A stretch of DNA of 64,000 nucleotides, from NCBI RefSeq assembly GCF_013003985.1, contig NZ_CP053073.1, positions 248,001 to 312,000 on the forward strand, read 5' to 3'. The DNA comes from Usitatibacter palustris. GTDB lineage: Bacteria > Pseudomonadota > Gammaproteobacteria > Burkholderiales > Usitatibacteraceae. The position numbers were made by a program, and so were the translations under genes. Below the pieces are notes generated by a model. It had not been told where the DNA came from, made no database searches, and saw only the letters and a list, made by a program, of their open reading frames with translations. Shown here in pieces: positions 8,856 to 17,096 of the stretch (position 1 is its first letter; the number at the start of each line of letters is the position of its first letter).

Positions 8856-10250
8856 TTAAGAGGGCTGGACTCGCGCGAGAGGCACGAAGGCACGCACCTG
8901 CGTGCCCTTGCCGGTGCCGGACTTGATGTCGACGATGCCACCCAGGCCGCTCAGGCGCTGGCGATTGCCGCCGATGCCATAGGACTTGCGATACGCGGCC
9001 TCGATATCGGCGATGCCGATGCCATCGTCCTTCAGTTCCACAATGACGCCTTCGGGCGTGCGCTCTACCAGGAGGTCGACGCGCTTGGCCTGGGCGTGGC
9101 GGATGACGTTGGTCAATGATTCCTGCACGACGCGGTAGAGGGCGATCTCGACGTCGGGCGGCAGGCGCTCGAGCGCATCCGTGATCTGCATGTGGCAATC
9201 GAGGTTCGCCGACTTGCAGGTTTCGTCCACGTGCCATTTCACGGCGGCCGCCAGACCCAGGTGGTCGAGGAGCGACGGGCGCAGGTTCTCGATGATGCGG
9301 CGCTTCACGTCGATGCCCGAGTCGAGGAGCCTCGTCAGGCGTTCCAGGCGCGTGGCAACCTCCTTGTCGTCGCCCAGGCGGCCTTCGAGCCAGTTCACAT
9401 CCATCTTGGCCGGCGTGAGGATCCCGCCCAGCTCGTCGTGCAGTTCGCGCGCGAGCCGCGCCTTTTCCATCTCCGCTTGCGTCTGCAGGAATTCCGAGAG
9501 CGAGGAAAGCTGCGCGGTGCGATCGGCGACCTCGCGCTTCATCTTGTCGGCCATCGTGAGGTGCACGTACTCGATCATGCGGGCGCGGCGCGTGTCGCGG
9601 ATGAGCAGGAGGGCGAGCAGCGCGATCAGCGTCGCATTGAGCGCGACCACCGCGAGGAGGCCCGTGCGACTCGATTCCATCGCCTCCTCCCAGCGCTGCG
9701 TGCGCTGGTGGACGATTTCGGTCGCCGCGCGCTGGACCGTGCCGAAGCTCACGCGCAGCTTCGCCGCGAGGTCGCGCGCCTTGTCGCTTTCCACGAATTC
9801 GCGCGCACCCTCCATGTCCCCGCCGGTCGCGCGTTCCAGCGACAGCTCGAGGTCGGAGATCTTGAGCGTGACGAGCTCGTTCAGGTCCGCCAGGCGTTCG
9901 CGCGTGGGCTTGTCGGGCAGGAGGTCGCGAAGCTGCTCGCGCACGGGGCGACTCGCGGCGATGGACGCCTTCACCGCGTCCATGTACTCGGGCCGGTGCG
10001 ACAGCAGGAAGCCGCGCTGCGCGGCCTGCGCTTCGTAGATCGTTTTCTCGAGCTCCATGAGACGAGCCTGGAACGCCATTGCCTGCGTGATCTCGCCGCG
10101 CGTCTGGGAGAAGGTGCGGTACGACATCTCCGAGACGAAGAGGATGGCACCGGTCACCAGCAGCGCGACCAGCAGGGGGAACCAATACTTCAGGGGAAGC
10201 ACTGGAGGAGGCGCGGACGGAGCCGCGCGCTGCTCTTCGGGTAAGGCCAT
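8856..10250 (-). CDS. CHASE3-domain sensor histidine kinase (HisKA_3/NarX type)
   Basis: The 464-residue protein has a membrane segment at about 23-42, a helical periplasmic CHASE3-like domain (about 45-190), a second membrane segment at about 198-218, a coiled linker, and a HisKA_3 domain with the phosphorylated His271 in ARELHDELGG. The ATPase follows (QESLTNVIRHA, ELKDDGIGI, GLGG). This subtype pairs with NarL/LuxR regulators, so the gene at 7670 is its likely partner although the genes are convergent. Confidence 0.93.
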   Translation of the reverse strand: MALPEEQRAAPSAPPPVLPLKYWFPLLVALLVTGAILFVSEMSYRTFSQTRGEITQAMAFQARLMELEKTIYEAQAAQRGFLLSHRPEYMDAVKASIAASRPVREQLRDLLPDKPTRERLADLNELVTLKISDLELSLERATGGDMEGAREFVESDKARDLAAKLRVSFGTVQRAATEIVHQRTQRWEEAMESSRTGLLAVVALNATLIALLALLLIRDTRRARMIEYVHLTMADKMKREVADRTAQLSSLSEFLQTQAEMEKARLARELHDELGGILTPAKMDVNWLEGRLGDDKEVATRLERLTRLLDSGIDVKRRIIENLRPSLLDHLGLAAAVKWHVDETCKSANLDCHMQITDALERLPPDVEIALYRVVQESLTNVIRHAQAKRVDLLVERTPEGVIVELKDDGIGIADIEAAYRKSYGIGGNRQRLSGLGGIVDIKSGTGKGTQVRAFVPLARVQPS

Positions 10251-10292
10251 GGGAAGGATCAGTCTATCCCAAGGCCCGGACCGGGCGCCGCG

Positions 10293-10640
10293 TCAGTAGC
10301 GATAAGCCCGCCCCTCTGCAAGGCGCACGCGGTCACCCACGCGCACGCCGCCGAGTGTTTCCTGGATCACGGTGCGCAGGGCTCCGTTGTCCGTGCGAAC
10401 GTCGAGCAACTGGTCGGCGCTGGTCGTGGTGCGGGTCTTCGCTTCGTCGTTGGTGAGGGGCTTCACGGTTTCGATGTAGACCACCTGCCCGACGATCGCG
10501 GCTTCCTCGCTTGCGCTGCTGGAGACCGGCGCCGGCGCGGTATCCGTCGTGTTGAAGCCATCGAGAAACGACGTGAGGGTGCCGCAACCCGAAAGGGCGA
10601 AAGCCGCGACCATCGTCACGGCGATGCGGGTAAAGCGCAT
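10293..10640 (-). CDS. Small lipoprotein
   Basis: ATG 10640 is chosen because TAAGGAG sits 8 bases upstream. The 115-residue product has a lipoprotein signal with lipobox FALSGC. The mature part (EAAIVGQVVYIETVKPL, IQETLGGVRVGDRVRLAEGRAY) resembles the small SlyB/Pcp-like outer-membrane lipoproteins that carry a short beta domain. It is the last gene of the leftward stress cluster. Confidence 0.78.
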   Translation of the reverse strand: MRFTRIAVTMVAAFALSGCGTLTSFLDGFNTTDTAPAPVSSSASEEAAIVGQVVYIETVKPLTNDEAKTRTTTSADQLLDVRTDNGALRTVIQETLGGVRVGDRVRLAEGRAYRY

Positions 10641-10650
10641 GACCAACTCC

Positions 10651-10812
10651 TTACGTGCGGAAGACGCCCATCAAGAGTGAGACCAGGAAGGCGAGCACGA
10701 AGATGAAGAACAGGATCTTCGCGATCGCGACAGCGCCCGTGGCTACACCACCGAATCCGAAGATGGCGGCGACCAGGGCGATGACGAAAAAGACGGCGGC
10801 CCAATAAAGCAT
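10651..10812 (-). CDS. DUF1328 small membrane protein (YtjA-like)
   Basis: This 53-residue ORF reads [20 protein letters not shown] at its start, then a Gly/Ala-rich second membrane helix ending LLMGVFRT. That is the DUF1328/YtjA family, tiny inner-membrane proteins often next to BON and CsbD stress genes. The start lies just after a GGAGCTC-type ribosome site (complement of 10815-10822). Confidence 0.9.
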   Translation of the reverse strand: MLYWAAVFFVIALVAAIFGFGGVATGAVAIAKILFFIFVLAFLVSLLMGVFRT

Positions 10813-10831
10813 GTGAGCTCCTTGTGTTGCC

Positions 10832-11056
10832 CTACGTGCGCCGGCGGCGGCGAAACGCGCGCCAGGCGAAGGCAGCCGCGGCGAACGCGAGCTGCCGGGC
10901 GATCGGGCGCGAGGCCACCGAGCCGATGAGATTGATAAGGGTGCGTGAGGGACGTGCTTCGACGGCGGCGAGCCTTCGTTCGATCGTGGCGCGCTGCAGC
11001 GACGCGGACAACTCCACGAGCTGCAGGCGTTGCTCCAGGATCCCGAGCTCGCTCAC
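10832..11056 (-). CDS. Small protein downstream of holin-like gene
   Basis: The 74 residues consist of an amphipathic helix ([23 protein letters not shown]) and a C-terminal hydrophobic segment capped by a run of Arg. It overlaps the holin-like gene by four bases (ATGA). Probably a membrane-attached partner of that protein; no family named with certainty. Confidence 0.7.
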   Translation of the reverse strand: MSELGILEQRLQLVELSASLQRATIERRLAAVEARPSRTLINLIGSVASRPIARQLAFAAAAFAWRAFRRRRRT

Positions 11057-11445
11057 TTTGCGGCTTCAGGCACTGGCATTGCGCGCAGCATGGATTCGTC
11101 CTTGCGCAATGTGTCGATACTGGCCGAGAACGGCGTGCGCTGGCCCTTGCGCATCAACCACGCCGCACAGGCGGCCCCAGCGACGAGAAAACACGCGCCG
11201 AGGCCGCCCAACACCACCTTTCGCAGATCCTCTGGGAGGGCGAGGGCCAGCGCCAGGATGGCAAGCAACATGCCGAAGGAAACCAGGAAGAAGGTCGCCG
11301 AGGCGACGATCAGCTGGCGCACGGCCAGGGCTTTCTCGCGTTGCACTTCGATCGCGAGGAGTTCCAGGCGCGTGCGCACGAACCGAAGGCCATCGGAGGC
11401 GAGCGTGCGCGCGTCTCCGATCATGCCGGGGCGACCTTGCGTCAT
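11053..11445 (-). CDS. Phage-holin-like membrane protein (YqjE/Holin-X type)
   Basis: The 130-residue product begins with an amphipathic helix (LASDGLRFVRTRLELLAIEVQREK) and has two membrane helices (about 43-68 and 79-98). This is the organisation of the YqjE / putative holin superfamily III proteins that accompany DUF883 (YqjD/ElaB) genes, as here. Not evidence for a prophage. Confidence 0.82.
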   Translation of the reverse strand: MTQGRPGMIGDARTLASDGLRFVRTRLELLAIEVQREKALAVRQLIVASATFFLVSFGMLLAILALALALPEDLRKVVLGGLGACFLVAGAACAAWLMRKGQRTPFSASIDTLRKDESMLRAMPVPEAAK

Positions 11446-11448
11446 GGC

Positions 11449-11769
11449 TTAACGGCGAGCCAGCAGGAAGCCGATCAGCGCGCCGACAGCAGCGCCGGCG
11501 CCAATCGCCTGCCACGGGTGCGAGTGAACGTACTCGTCGGTCTGCGAGGCGTACTTCTTCGCGCTGTCCTGCGCGGCCGTCGTCGCTTCCGCGAGCTTTT
11601 CACGCGCCACGTCGAAGGATTCCTGCAGCTTCGAGCGGGCCTCGTTCACCTTGGCTCCACCCTCGACCTGCACGGTCTTCAGCAGCTCGTGGGCATCATC
11701 GACCACGTTCTGGAAGTCCCGGGCGATCGGGTTGGGGCTGGTGCTGTTGGTGCTGGTGCGGGTGTTCAT
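11449..11769 (-). CDS. DUF883 family protein (YqjD/ElaB-like)
   Basis: The 106 residues form a long soluble helix (DFQNVVDDAHELLKTVQVEG...) followed by YVHSHPWQAIGAGAAVGALIGFLLARR, the typical C-terminal glycine-zipper membrane anchor of YqjD/ElaB proteins, which tether ribosomes to the inner membrane in stationary phase in E. coli. The stop lies 3 bases from the start of the holin-like gene. Confidence 0.92.
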   Translation of the reverse strand: MNTRTSTNSTSPNPIARDFQNVVDDAHELLKTVQVEGGAKVNEARSKLQESFDVAREKLAEATTAAQDSAKKYASQTDEYVHSHPWQAIGAGAAVGALIGFLLARR

Positions 11770-11796
11770 GGATGGCTCCTGGAGAAACGTGTTGCG

Positions 11797-12111
11797 TTAC
11801 TTGAGGCGGATGTCGTTCTTGACCGACTTCACGCCCTTCGTGTTCGCGGCGAGCGAAACGGCGCGATCGATCTCGGCCTGGCTGCCAGCGAAGCCGGCGA
11901 GCTGGACCGTGCCCTTGAACGTCTCGACCTGGATGTTCGACGCCTTGACCAGCGGGTCATCGATCATCTTGGCTTTGACGGTCGTGGCGATCGAGGCGTC
12001 GTCGATGACGTCGCCCGTGCTCTTCGTCGTCGCGGTACCCGCACAGCCAGAGGCGGCGAGCGTGAGGCCCAGAAGGGCGGCGGCGATGAGGCCGCGGTTG
12101 TTCGTGGTCAT
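11797..12111 (-). CDS. BON-domain lipoprotein
   Basis: From ATG 12111 (AAGGAGTAATAGCC upstream) the 104-residue product has a lipobox LAASGC and one BON domain (DDASIATTVKAKMIDDPLVK..., VQLAGFAGSQAEIDRAVSLA...VKSVKNDIRLK). BON domains bind phospholipid and occur in osmotic-stress proteins such as OsmY. Confidence 0.92.
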   Translation of the reverse strand: MTTNNRGLIAAALLGLTLAASGCAGTATTKSTGDVIDDASIATTVKAKMIDDPLVKASNIQVETFKGTVQLAGFAGSQAEIDRAVSLAANTKGVKSVKNDIRLK

Positions 12112-12246
12112 GGCTATTACTCCTTGAAAGTTTGTGAGGGACACGCGACGCTGGTCGATTGATCAACGTCACTGAGGCCAGATTAGGCGTCGCCCCTCAA
12201 AGCCTCTGTCGGATTGGTACCCCCAACTTGCGTCCGGGAATCCGAT

Positions 12247-12265
12247 TAGGACGTGGGACTAGGAC
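12247..12265. promoter_or_regulatory. Possible operator: paired TAGGAC boxes
   Basis: TAGGAC occurs at 12247-12252 and 12260-12265 upstream of the BON lipoprotein gene. It matches the complement of the TCCTA motif before the response regulator at 7670, which hints at a common stress regulon. Weak evidence. Confidence 0.25.
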
Positions 12266-12275
12266 TACAAGGTTC

Positions 12276-12387
12276 TTGTCATCCTGAGGGCCGAGGCCTG
12301 AAGGACCTGCTTGAAAAAAGAAGCGCCGCAAGAGCGGCGCTGGCACAGCAGGTCCTTCGAGCTCCTGCGGAGCTCTCAGGATGACAA
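12276..12387. repeat. Dispersed inverted repeat, second copy
   Basis: Outer arms TTGTCATCCTGAG (12276-12288) and CTCAGGATGACAA (12375-12387) enclose an inner pair AAGGACCTGCT / AGCAGGTCCTT and a central GC-rich hairpin. It is the same element as 418-513 with a different centre, and lies downstream of a leftward gene. Confidence 0.75.
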
Positions 12388-12408
12388 TTCACTCTCGGGC
12401 TGACCGTT

Positions 12409-12843
12409 CTAGCCCTGGCGCGGCACCACATGGTTGCGCACTTGCGACACGCCGGCGACGGCGATGGCAATGCGGCCCGCGCGATCGGCGGCGGCCTGGG
12501 TGGGTGCGACGCCGTTGAGCGTCACGACACCTTGCTTCGTGTCGACTTCGATCTTGAGGACGCTGAGATCCGGGTCCTTCATGAGGTCGGTCTTGATCGA
12601 CGCAGTGATCGCGGCGTCGGCGGCGTCCTTGCTCGCCTGATCGGCGGTGCGCTCGAGGGCGGCCCCCGCGTCCTTGGCGGCATCGGCGACGGCATCGCTC
12701 GCCTTGTTGACGGCTTGCGCCGTCGAGCGGCCAGCCTTGTCGATCGTGTTCTGGGCGCGTTCGGTCGAATCGGGACTGCACGCGGCGAGGCCGGCAGCCG
12801 CGAGGGCCAGCGCGACCAGCGCGGGAAGGGTTCGGGTCTTCAT
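12409..12843 (-). CDS. BON-domain lipoprotein
   Basis: The start is ATG 12843 with CCCAGGAG upstream. The 144-residue product has a lipobox LAACS, an Ala/Lys helical linker and a BON domain (DAAITASIKTDLMKDPDLSVLKIEVDTKQGVVTLNGVAPT). It is a second, longer BON lipoprotein beside that at 11797-12111, in a cluster of envelope-stress genes. Confidence 0.9.
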   Translation of the reverse strand: MKTRTLPALVALALAAAGLAACSPDSTERAQNTIDKAGRSTAQAVNKASDAVADAAKDAGAALERTADQASKDAADAAITASIKTDLMKDPDLSVLKIEVDTKQGVVTLNGVAPTQAAADRAGRIAIAVAGVSQVRNHVVPRQG

Positions 12844-12916
12844 GTCGTGGCTCCTGGGTTGAGGAAAAAGCGCCGCATGAGCGGCGCCTTTTCGTGGTGC
12901 AGTGACTGCTACAGCG

Positions 12917-13513
12917 TTACTTGCCGTACTTCGTCTTCGCAGCGGTAACGCAGTTGTCCTTCGCCGTGCCGGACAGCGCGTCGCACTTTTCCTTCGCGAC
13001 CTTGTAGTCGGCGTCGAGCTTGGTCTCGGCGGCGTCCTTGCGGGCGTCGGCGATCTTCTCGGTGGCCTGCTTGTTCGCGTCGGCGGTCTTTTCACCGGCC
13101 TTGTCGACGGCAGCGGCGACTTCCTTGTTCGCCTTCGCGTCGGCCTTGGCCTTCGCGAGGACGGCCTTGGCTTCCTTCACGCAGACGTCCTTGGCATTGC
13201 CCGACTGGTCGTCGCACTTTTCCTTGGCGACGTCATACATGGCGTCGGCCTTGGCAACGCGCGCGTCGTAGCGGTTCTTGTCCGTCGGCTTGTAGCTCGC
13301 CTCGAGTTCCTTCTTCGCGACGTTGTGCTTGCCCTTCTCTTCGGCCTGGCAGATGTCCTTCGCGTTGGCGCTCATGGGGGCGCAACGCTCCTTGGCGACC
13401 TTGTAGTCGGCGTCGATGCGGTTCTTCGATGCGTCGTAATCGGCCTTGGTCATGGCGAACGCGCCGAAGCTGAGTGCGCTGGCGACGGCCGCGACGATGA
13501 TTTGGGTTTTCAT
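12917..13513 (-). CDS. Periplasmic Lys/Ala-rich repeat protein
   Basis: A signal peptide (MKTQIIVAAVASALSFGAFA) is followed by three copies of a unit with Y-D/K-V-A-K-E-K/R-C and a second Cys about 12-14 residues on (CAPMSANAKDIC, CDDQSGNAKDVC, CDALSGTAKDNC). These Cys pairs probably form helical hairpins linked by disulphides. The family is common beside CsbD and BON genes in betaproteobacteria; role unknown. Confidence 0.8.
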   Translation of the reverse strand: MKTQIIVAAVASALSFGAFAMTKADYDASKNRIDADYKVAKERCAPMSANAKDICQAEEKGKHNVAKKELEASYKPTDKNRYDARVAKADAMYDVAKEKCDDQSGNAKDVCVKEAKAVLAKAKADAKANKEVAAAVDKAGEKTADANKQATEKIADARKDAAETKLDADYKVAKEKCDALSGTAKDNCVTAAKTKYGK

Positions 13514-13538
13514 GTTTATTCCTCTCTGTGTGGGTGGG

Positions 13539-13757
13539 TTACTGGAGCCAGTTTTCTTTGCGGCAGCGGGCTTCGAAATCGCTGATCTGCTTCTCGGCTT
13601 CGTCCTTGCCGATGCCGTAGGTTTCCTGCAGCTGGCCGGCGAGCTGTTCGCGCTTGCCGTTGATCTTGTCGAGCGAGTCGTCGGTGAGCTTGCCCCACTG
13701 CTCGAGCGCCTTGCCCTTGAGTTGCTTCCAATTGCCTTCGATGCGATCCCAGTTCAT
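13539..13757 (-). CDS. CsbD family stress protein
   Basis: From ATG 13757 the 72-residue product reads MNWDRIEGNWKQLKGKALEQ and contains GKREQLAGQLQETYGIGKDEAEKQ, the CsbD signature. CsbD proteins are small, soluble and induced by general stress. The cluster position supports that role. Confidence 0.95.
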   Translation of the reverse strand: MNWDRIEGNWKQLKGKALEQWGKLTDDSLDKINGKREQLAGQLQETYGIGKDEAEKQISDFEARCRKENWLQ

Positions 13758-13889
13758 GTGCGTGGCTCCTAGTGAAAGTGTGTCGATGAGGCGCTGGGGC
13801 ACGTCGGCCACACTGCGCGTAACACCCAGTTTGGGCGGGTGAGGGGTTTCCCACCGTCAGACGAATCGGAAAGCCCGGTGGGCGATGTC

Positions 13890-15032
13890 CTACGCGGCGG
13901 GGGACTCGGCGGGCTCCGCGGGTTCGGGGACCTTGTCCGCGGCGAGAAACGCCGCCGCGGGAGCGAATGCGGGCACGTGATCGCAGATACTTTTTACAAT
14001 CGCGATCACGGGCGATGCGAGCACCAGGCCCCACGCACCCCAGAGCCAGCCGAGGAAGAGCATCACGACAAAGAGGAGCGTCGTGTTCACGCGCGAGGCC
14101 CTGCTCTGCAGCCACGTCATCAGCACCGTGCCGATCACGATCGAGATCGCAAGCGTCGTGCCCATGACGGCCAGGGCCATGCTGACCTCCCCGAACTGCA
14201 GGTAGGCCGCGGCCGTGCTGAAGCCCGTGATGATCGCCTGCCCGACATAAGGGATGAAGTGAAAGAGCGCGGAGAGCACGCCCCAGAGCACGGGGTTCTC
14301 CATCCCGAGCATCGCGAAGATCCCGGCGGTCGCGAAACCGATCAGCGCATTGGCCGCGCACACCGAGAGCATGTGGCGCTGGATCTGGCGGTCGATGTCA
14401 TCGAGGATCCGCAGGATCACCTTGCGGTTGGTGAGCGAGGGGCCCACGACGGTGAGCATCTTTCGCTTGAACGTGTCGCCTTCGCTGAGCAGGTACGTTG
14501 CGAGCAGCAGCGCGAAGAGCGCTTGCCCCAGCAGGAAGAAGAAAGAGATTCCCTTCGCGACCATGTATTCCTGCAGGCGCGAGCCGACTGACGGCGTCGA
14601 GGATGGCGCCTGCGACGACGGCGCTCGTTGGCCCGTGGCCGCGGCTGCCGCCTTGTCGAGCTCGTTGGCCGCTTCGCGCACCTTTGATATAGCGGCGGGC
14701 TGTTCGGCGCGGCCGTCCTGGATCGCGACGCGCACGGTGCGCACCGCCTTGGGCAGGGTCTCGAGCAACTGCGTGGCCTCGTCGGCGAGCGAGTAGATGC
14801 CCCACGCACACGCGGCGGTGGTGATCCCGACGACGACGATGGAGGCCAGGGTCCGCGGCAGGCGGATCGAGACCAGGGCGTCCACGGCGGGACGCAACAT
14901 ATAAGTGAGCACGATCCCCACGAGCAGGGGGATGAAGAAGTCGTGCGCCACGTAGAGCAGGGCAATCGCGCCCAGGCCTGCGAGGATCCACACGGGCCAA
15001 AGCAGCTTGCGGTCGGTTTCCATGGCTGACAT
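13890..15032 (-). CDS. AI-2E family transporter (PerM-like permease)
   Basis: The 380-residue product has N-terminal membrane helices (LWPVWILAGLGAIALLYVAHDFFIPLLVGIV), a soluble insert with coiled coil and Ser/Pro linker (about 110-165), and further helices containing the family motif HFIPYVGQ and a late GWLWGAWGLVLASPVIAIV. These are the hallmarks of the AI-2E/UPF0118 family; the transported molecule is not known from sequence. Start ATG 15032 or 15023. Confidence 0.92.
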   Translation of the reverse strand: MSAMETDRKLLWPVWILAGLGAIALLYVAHDFFIPLLVGIVLTYMLRPAVDALVSIRLPRTLASIVVVGITTAACAWGIYSLADEATQLLETLPKAVRTVRVAIQDGRAEQPAAISKVREAANELDKAAAAATGQRAPSSQAPSSTPSVGSRLQEYMVAKGISFFFLLGQALFALLLATYLLSEGDTFKRKMLTVVGPSLTNRKVILRILDDIDRQIQRHMLSVCAANALIGFATAGIFAMLGMENPVLWGVLSALFHFIPYVGQAIITGFSTAAAYLQFGEVSMALAVMGTTLAISIVIGTVLMTWLQSRASRVNTTLLFVVMLFLGWLWGAWGLVLASPVIAIVKSICDHVPAFAPAAAFLAADKVPEPAEPAESPAA

Positions 15033-15201
15033 TGGAACGTTTTGCAAAAGACCGTCCCATCGGCGTTGTCCGCGCTCCGCTGTCAGCGGCTTCCTACCCG
15101 GGCGCGCGTGGGCGTCCGATGGTTGCCCATGGCCCCGGAACGTAATTTGGCTGCAGATCGGTCGAAACGTTCGGCCGAAGTCGAATGAAGGGAGAAGGAC
15201 A

Positions 15202-15549
15202 ATGACACCCATCCAACACCTGCTTGCCGCCGGCTTCGTTCTCTCCGTTTTCGCGACCGCCTGCGAGTACCGCCCGGAAACGACCGTGAAGTCGGCCGCG
15301 ACCCGGACCGCCGTCGCGCCGAACCCGGCCGACACGGTCATGCAGCCCAACAACATGCCGCCGCCCGCGGCGCCCCAGGCCGGGCCGGAGTCGCGCGATT
15401 CGGCCGCGACCAAGCCGCTGGAAACGCTCACGAAGCCGAAGGAAAACACCGCCATGCCCGAAGCGGGTCATGGGAACAATCATTCCAGCCCCGCTTTCAA
15501 GAAGTCGTCGGCCGTCGTGCCCAAGGCACCGAAGGTCGCGTGGATCTAA
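15202..15549 (+). CDS. Small Pro-rich lipoprotein
   Basis: GGGAGAAGGAC precedes ATG 15202. The 115 residues have a signal with lipobox-like VFATAC and a low-complexity Pro/Ala/Thr mature part. Function unknown; it precedes the superoxide dismutase gene by 67 bases and may be co-transcribed. Confidence 0.7.
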   Translation: MTPIQHLLAAGFVLSVFATACEYRPETTVKSAATRTAVAPNPADTVMQPNNMPPPAAPQAGPESRDSAATKPLETLTKPKENTAMPEAGHGNNHSSPAFKKSSAVVPKAPKVAWI

Positions 15550-15616
15550 GGAGAAGCACTGTGGTGAAACGAGCGATCTATCCGGCGCCGCAGCAACAGC
15601 GCCCACGGGCCTACCC

Positions 15617-16264
15617 ATGAGTGCCGCTGAACGCGCATTCCGCGCGCCCGAGGGCGACGCAGAAGAAGGGACGTTCTCGCTGCCCCCGCTTCCCTGGGCG
15701 GCCGATGCGCTCGAGCCCGTGATTTCCAAAGGCGCGGTGGAGCTGCACCACCAGAAGCATCACCGCGGCTACGTGAAGAAGCTGAACAAGCTCGTCGAAG
15801 GTTCGCCGCTCGCGGAGCTGAGCCTCGAGGAGCTGATCCGCAAGACCGCGGCCGATCCCGACAAGCGCGAGATCTTCAACAACGCGGCCCAGGTGTGGAA
15901 CCACACGTTCTTCTTCCACAACCTGAAGTCGCCGGGGCCGCGCAAGATTCCGGGTGCGCTGCAGGATCTCATCGCGGCCGAATTCGGCTCGATGGACAAG
16001 ATGTGCGACGAGATCGTGAAGTTCGCGCTCGAGCGTTTCGGCAGCGGCTGGGCCTGGCTCAGCTTGCGCGGCCGGCACCTCGAGATCACGAGCACGCCCA
16101 ACGCGGGCACCCCGCTCACCACCGACGTGACGCCCCTCATGGCGCTCGACGTCTGGGAGCACGCCTACTACCTCGATTACCACGAGCGGCGCGAAGCCTA
16201 TGCGCGCGCGGTACTCACGATGGTGACCGACTGGGACGTTGTCGCGAAACGCGGGGGGTTGTAA
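15617..16264 (+). CDS. sodB: Fe/Mn superoxide dismutase
   Basis: The 215-residue enzyme converts superoxide to oxygen and peroxide. Metal ligands are visible: His44 in ELHHQKHHRGYV, His in WNHTF, and Asp/His in DVWEHAYYLDYHERR. The N-terminal 20 residues extend beyond the usual start. Gly-Ser in FGSGWAWL fits the FeSOD/MnSOD fold. Start ATG 15617; the frame is open upstream but contains the lipoprotein gene. Confidence 0.95.
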   Translation: MSAAERAFRAPEGDAEEGTFSLPPLPWAADALEPVISKGAVELHHQKHHRGYVKKLNKLVEGSPLAELSLEELIRKTAADPDKREIFNNAAQVWNHTFFFHNLKSPGPRKIPGALQDLIAAEFGSMDKMCDEIVKFALERFGSGWAWLSLRGRHLEITSTPNAGTPLTTDVTPLMALDVWEHAYYLDYHERREAYARAVLTMVTDWDVVAKRGGL

Positions 16265-16354
16265 CAAACCTGCAAGGTTAGGCAAGAAACGTCACCGCCC
16301 GGGGGGGTACGGGGCGTAGAGTATTCTTCGGTTACGTCACCGGAGGATGCGCCG

Positions 16355-17095
16355 ATGCAAGTCGAGGCCCTTTCCCGCTCTGCCAGTCCCGCCGCCGCGG
16401 TGCGACGCTGCCGCGTGCTGCTCGTCGAGGACAACGCTCGTCTCGCAGGTTCCATTCGCGACTACCTCGAGAACCACAACCTCGAAGTCTTCGTCGAAGG
16501 CGATGGCGCCGCCGTTGCCGAGCGCCTCGAGCGCCTGCGGCCCGACATCGTGCTGCTCGACCTCATGCTTCCCAACAAGGATGGCCTCACGGTCTGCCGC
16601 GAGATTCGCCGCTCCGACCGCACGCCGATCCTCATCCTCACCGCCAAGGGCGAGGACATCGACCAGGTGCTGGGCCTCGAAATGGGCGCCGACGATTACG
16701 TCGTGAAGCCCGTGGAGCCGCGCGTGCTGCTCGCGCGCATCGAAGCCATCCTGCGCCGCGCTCGTACCGCAGCTCCCGAACAACGCAGCGCGCGCATCGC
16801 CGCGGGCCGCCTGTCCATCGATGCCGGCCGCCGCACCGCCGCCGTCGATCGCAAGGCCGTCGAGCTCACCACCGGCGACTTCGACATTCTCTGGCTGCTG
16901 GCCTCGCGCCAGGGCAACGTGGTCACGCGCGACGAGATCCTTCGCGTCGTTCGCGGCATCGACTACGACGGCCTGGACCGTTCCATCGACGCGCGCATCT
17001 GCCGCCTGCGCCGCAAGCTCGCCGATGCGGGTGGCGCGGAGTCGATGATCAAGACAGTGCGCCTGCGGGGGTACCTCTTCACCGGCGAAGGCTGA
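16355..17095 (+). CDS. OmpR-family response regulator
   Basis: A receiver domain (LLVEDNAR, acceptor Asp69 in IVLLDLMLPNKDG, Lys in YVVKPVEP) is followed by a winged-helix output domain (VELTTGDFDILWLLASRQGNVVTRDEI, DRSIDARICRLRRKL, RLRGYLF). It is like RstA. GGAGGATG lies 6 bases before the start. The kinase gene follows after one base. Confidence 0.95.
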   Translation: MQVEALSRSASPAAAVRRCRVLLVEDNARLAGSIRDYLENHNLEVFVEGDGAAVAERLERLRPDIVLLDLMLPNKDGLTVCREIRRSDRTPILILTAKGEDIDQVLGLEMGADDYVVKPVEPRVLLARIEAILRRARTAAPEQRSARIAAGRLSIDAGRRTAAVDRKAVELTTGDFDILWLLASRQGNVVTRDEILRVVRGIDYDGLDRSIDARICRLRRKLADAGGAESMIKTVRLRGYLFTGEG

Positions 17096-17096
17096 G

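Noticed and set aside
11053..11445. Holin-like gene as evidence of a prophage
   Set aside because: This YqjE/Holin-X type normally accompanies DUF883 stress genes, and no other phage genes are present.
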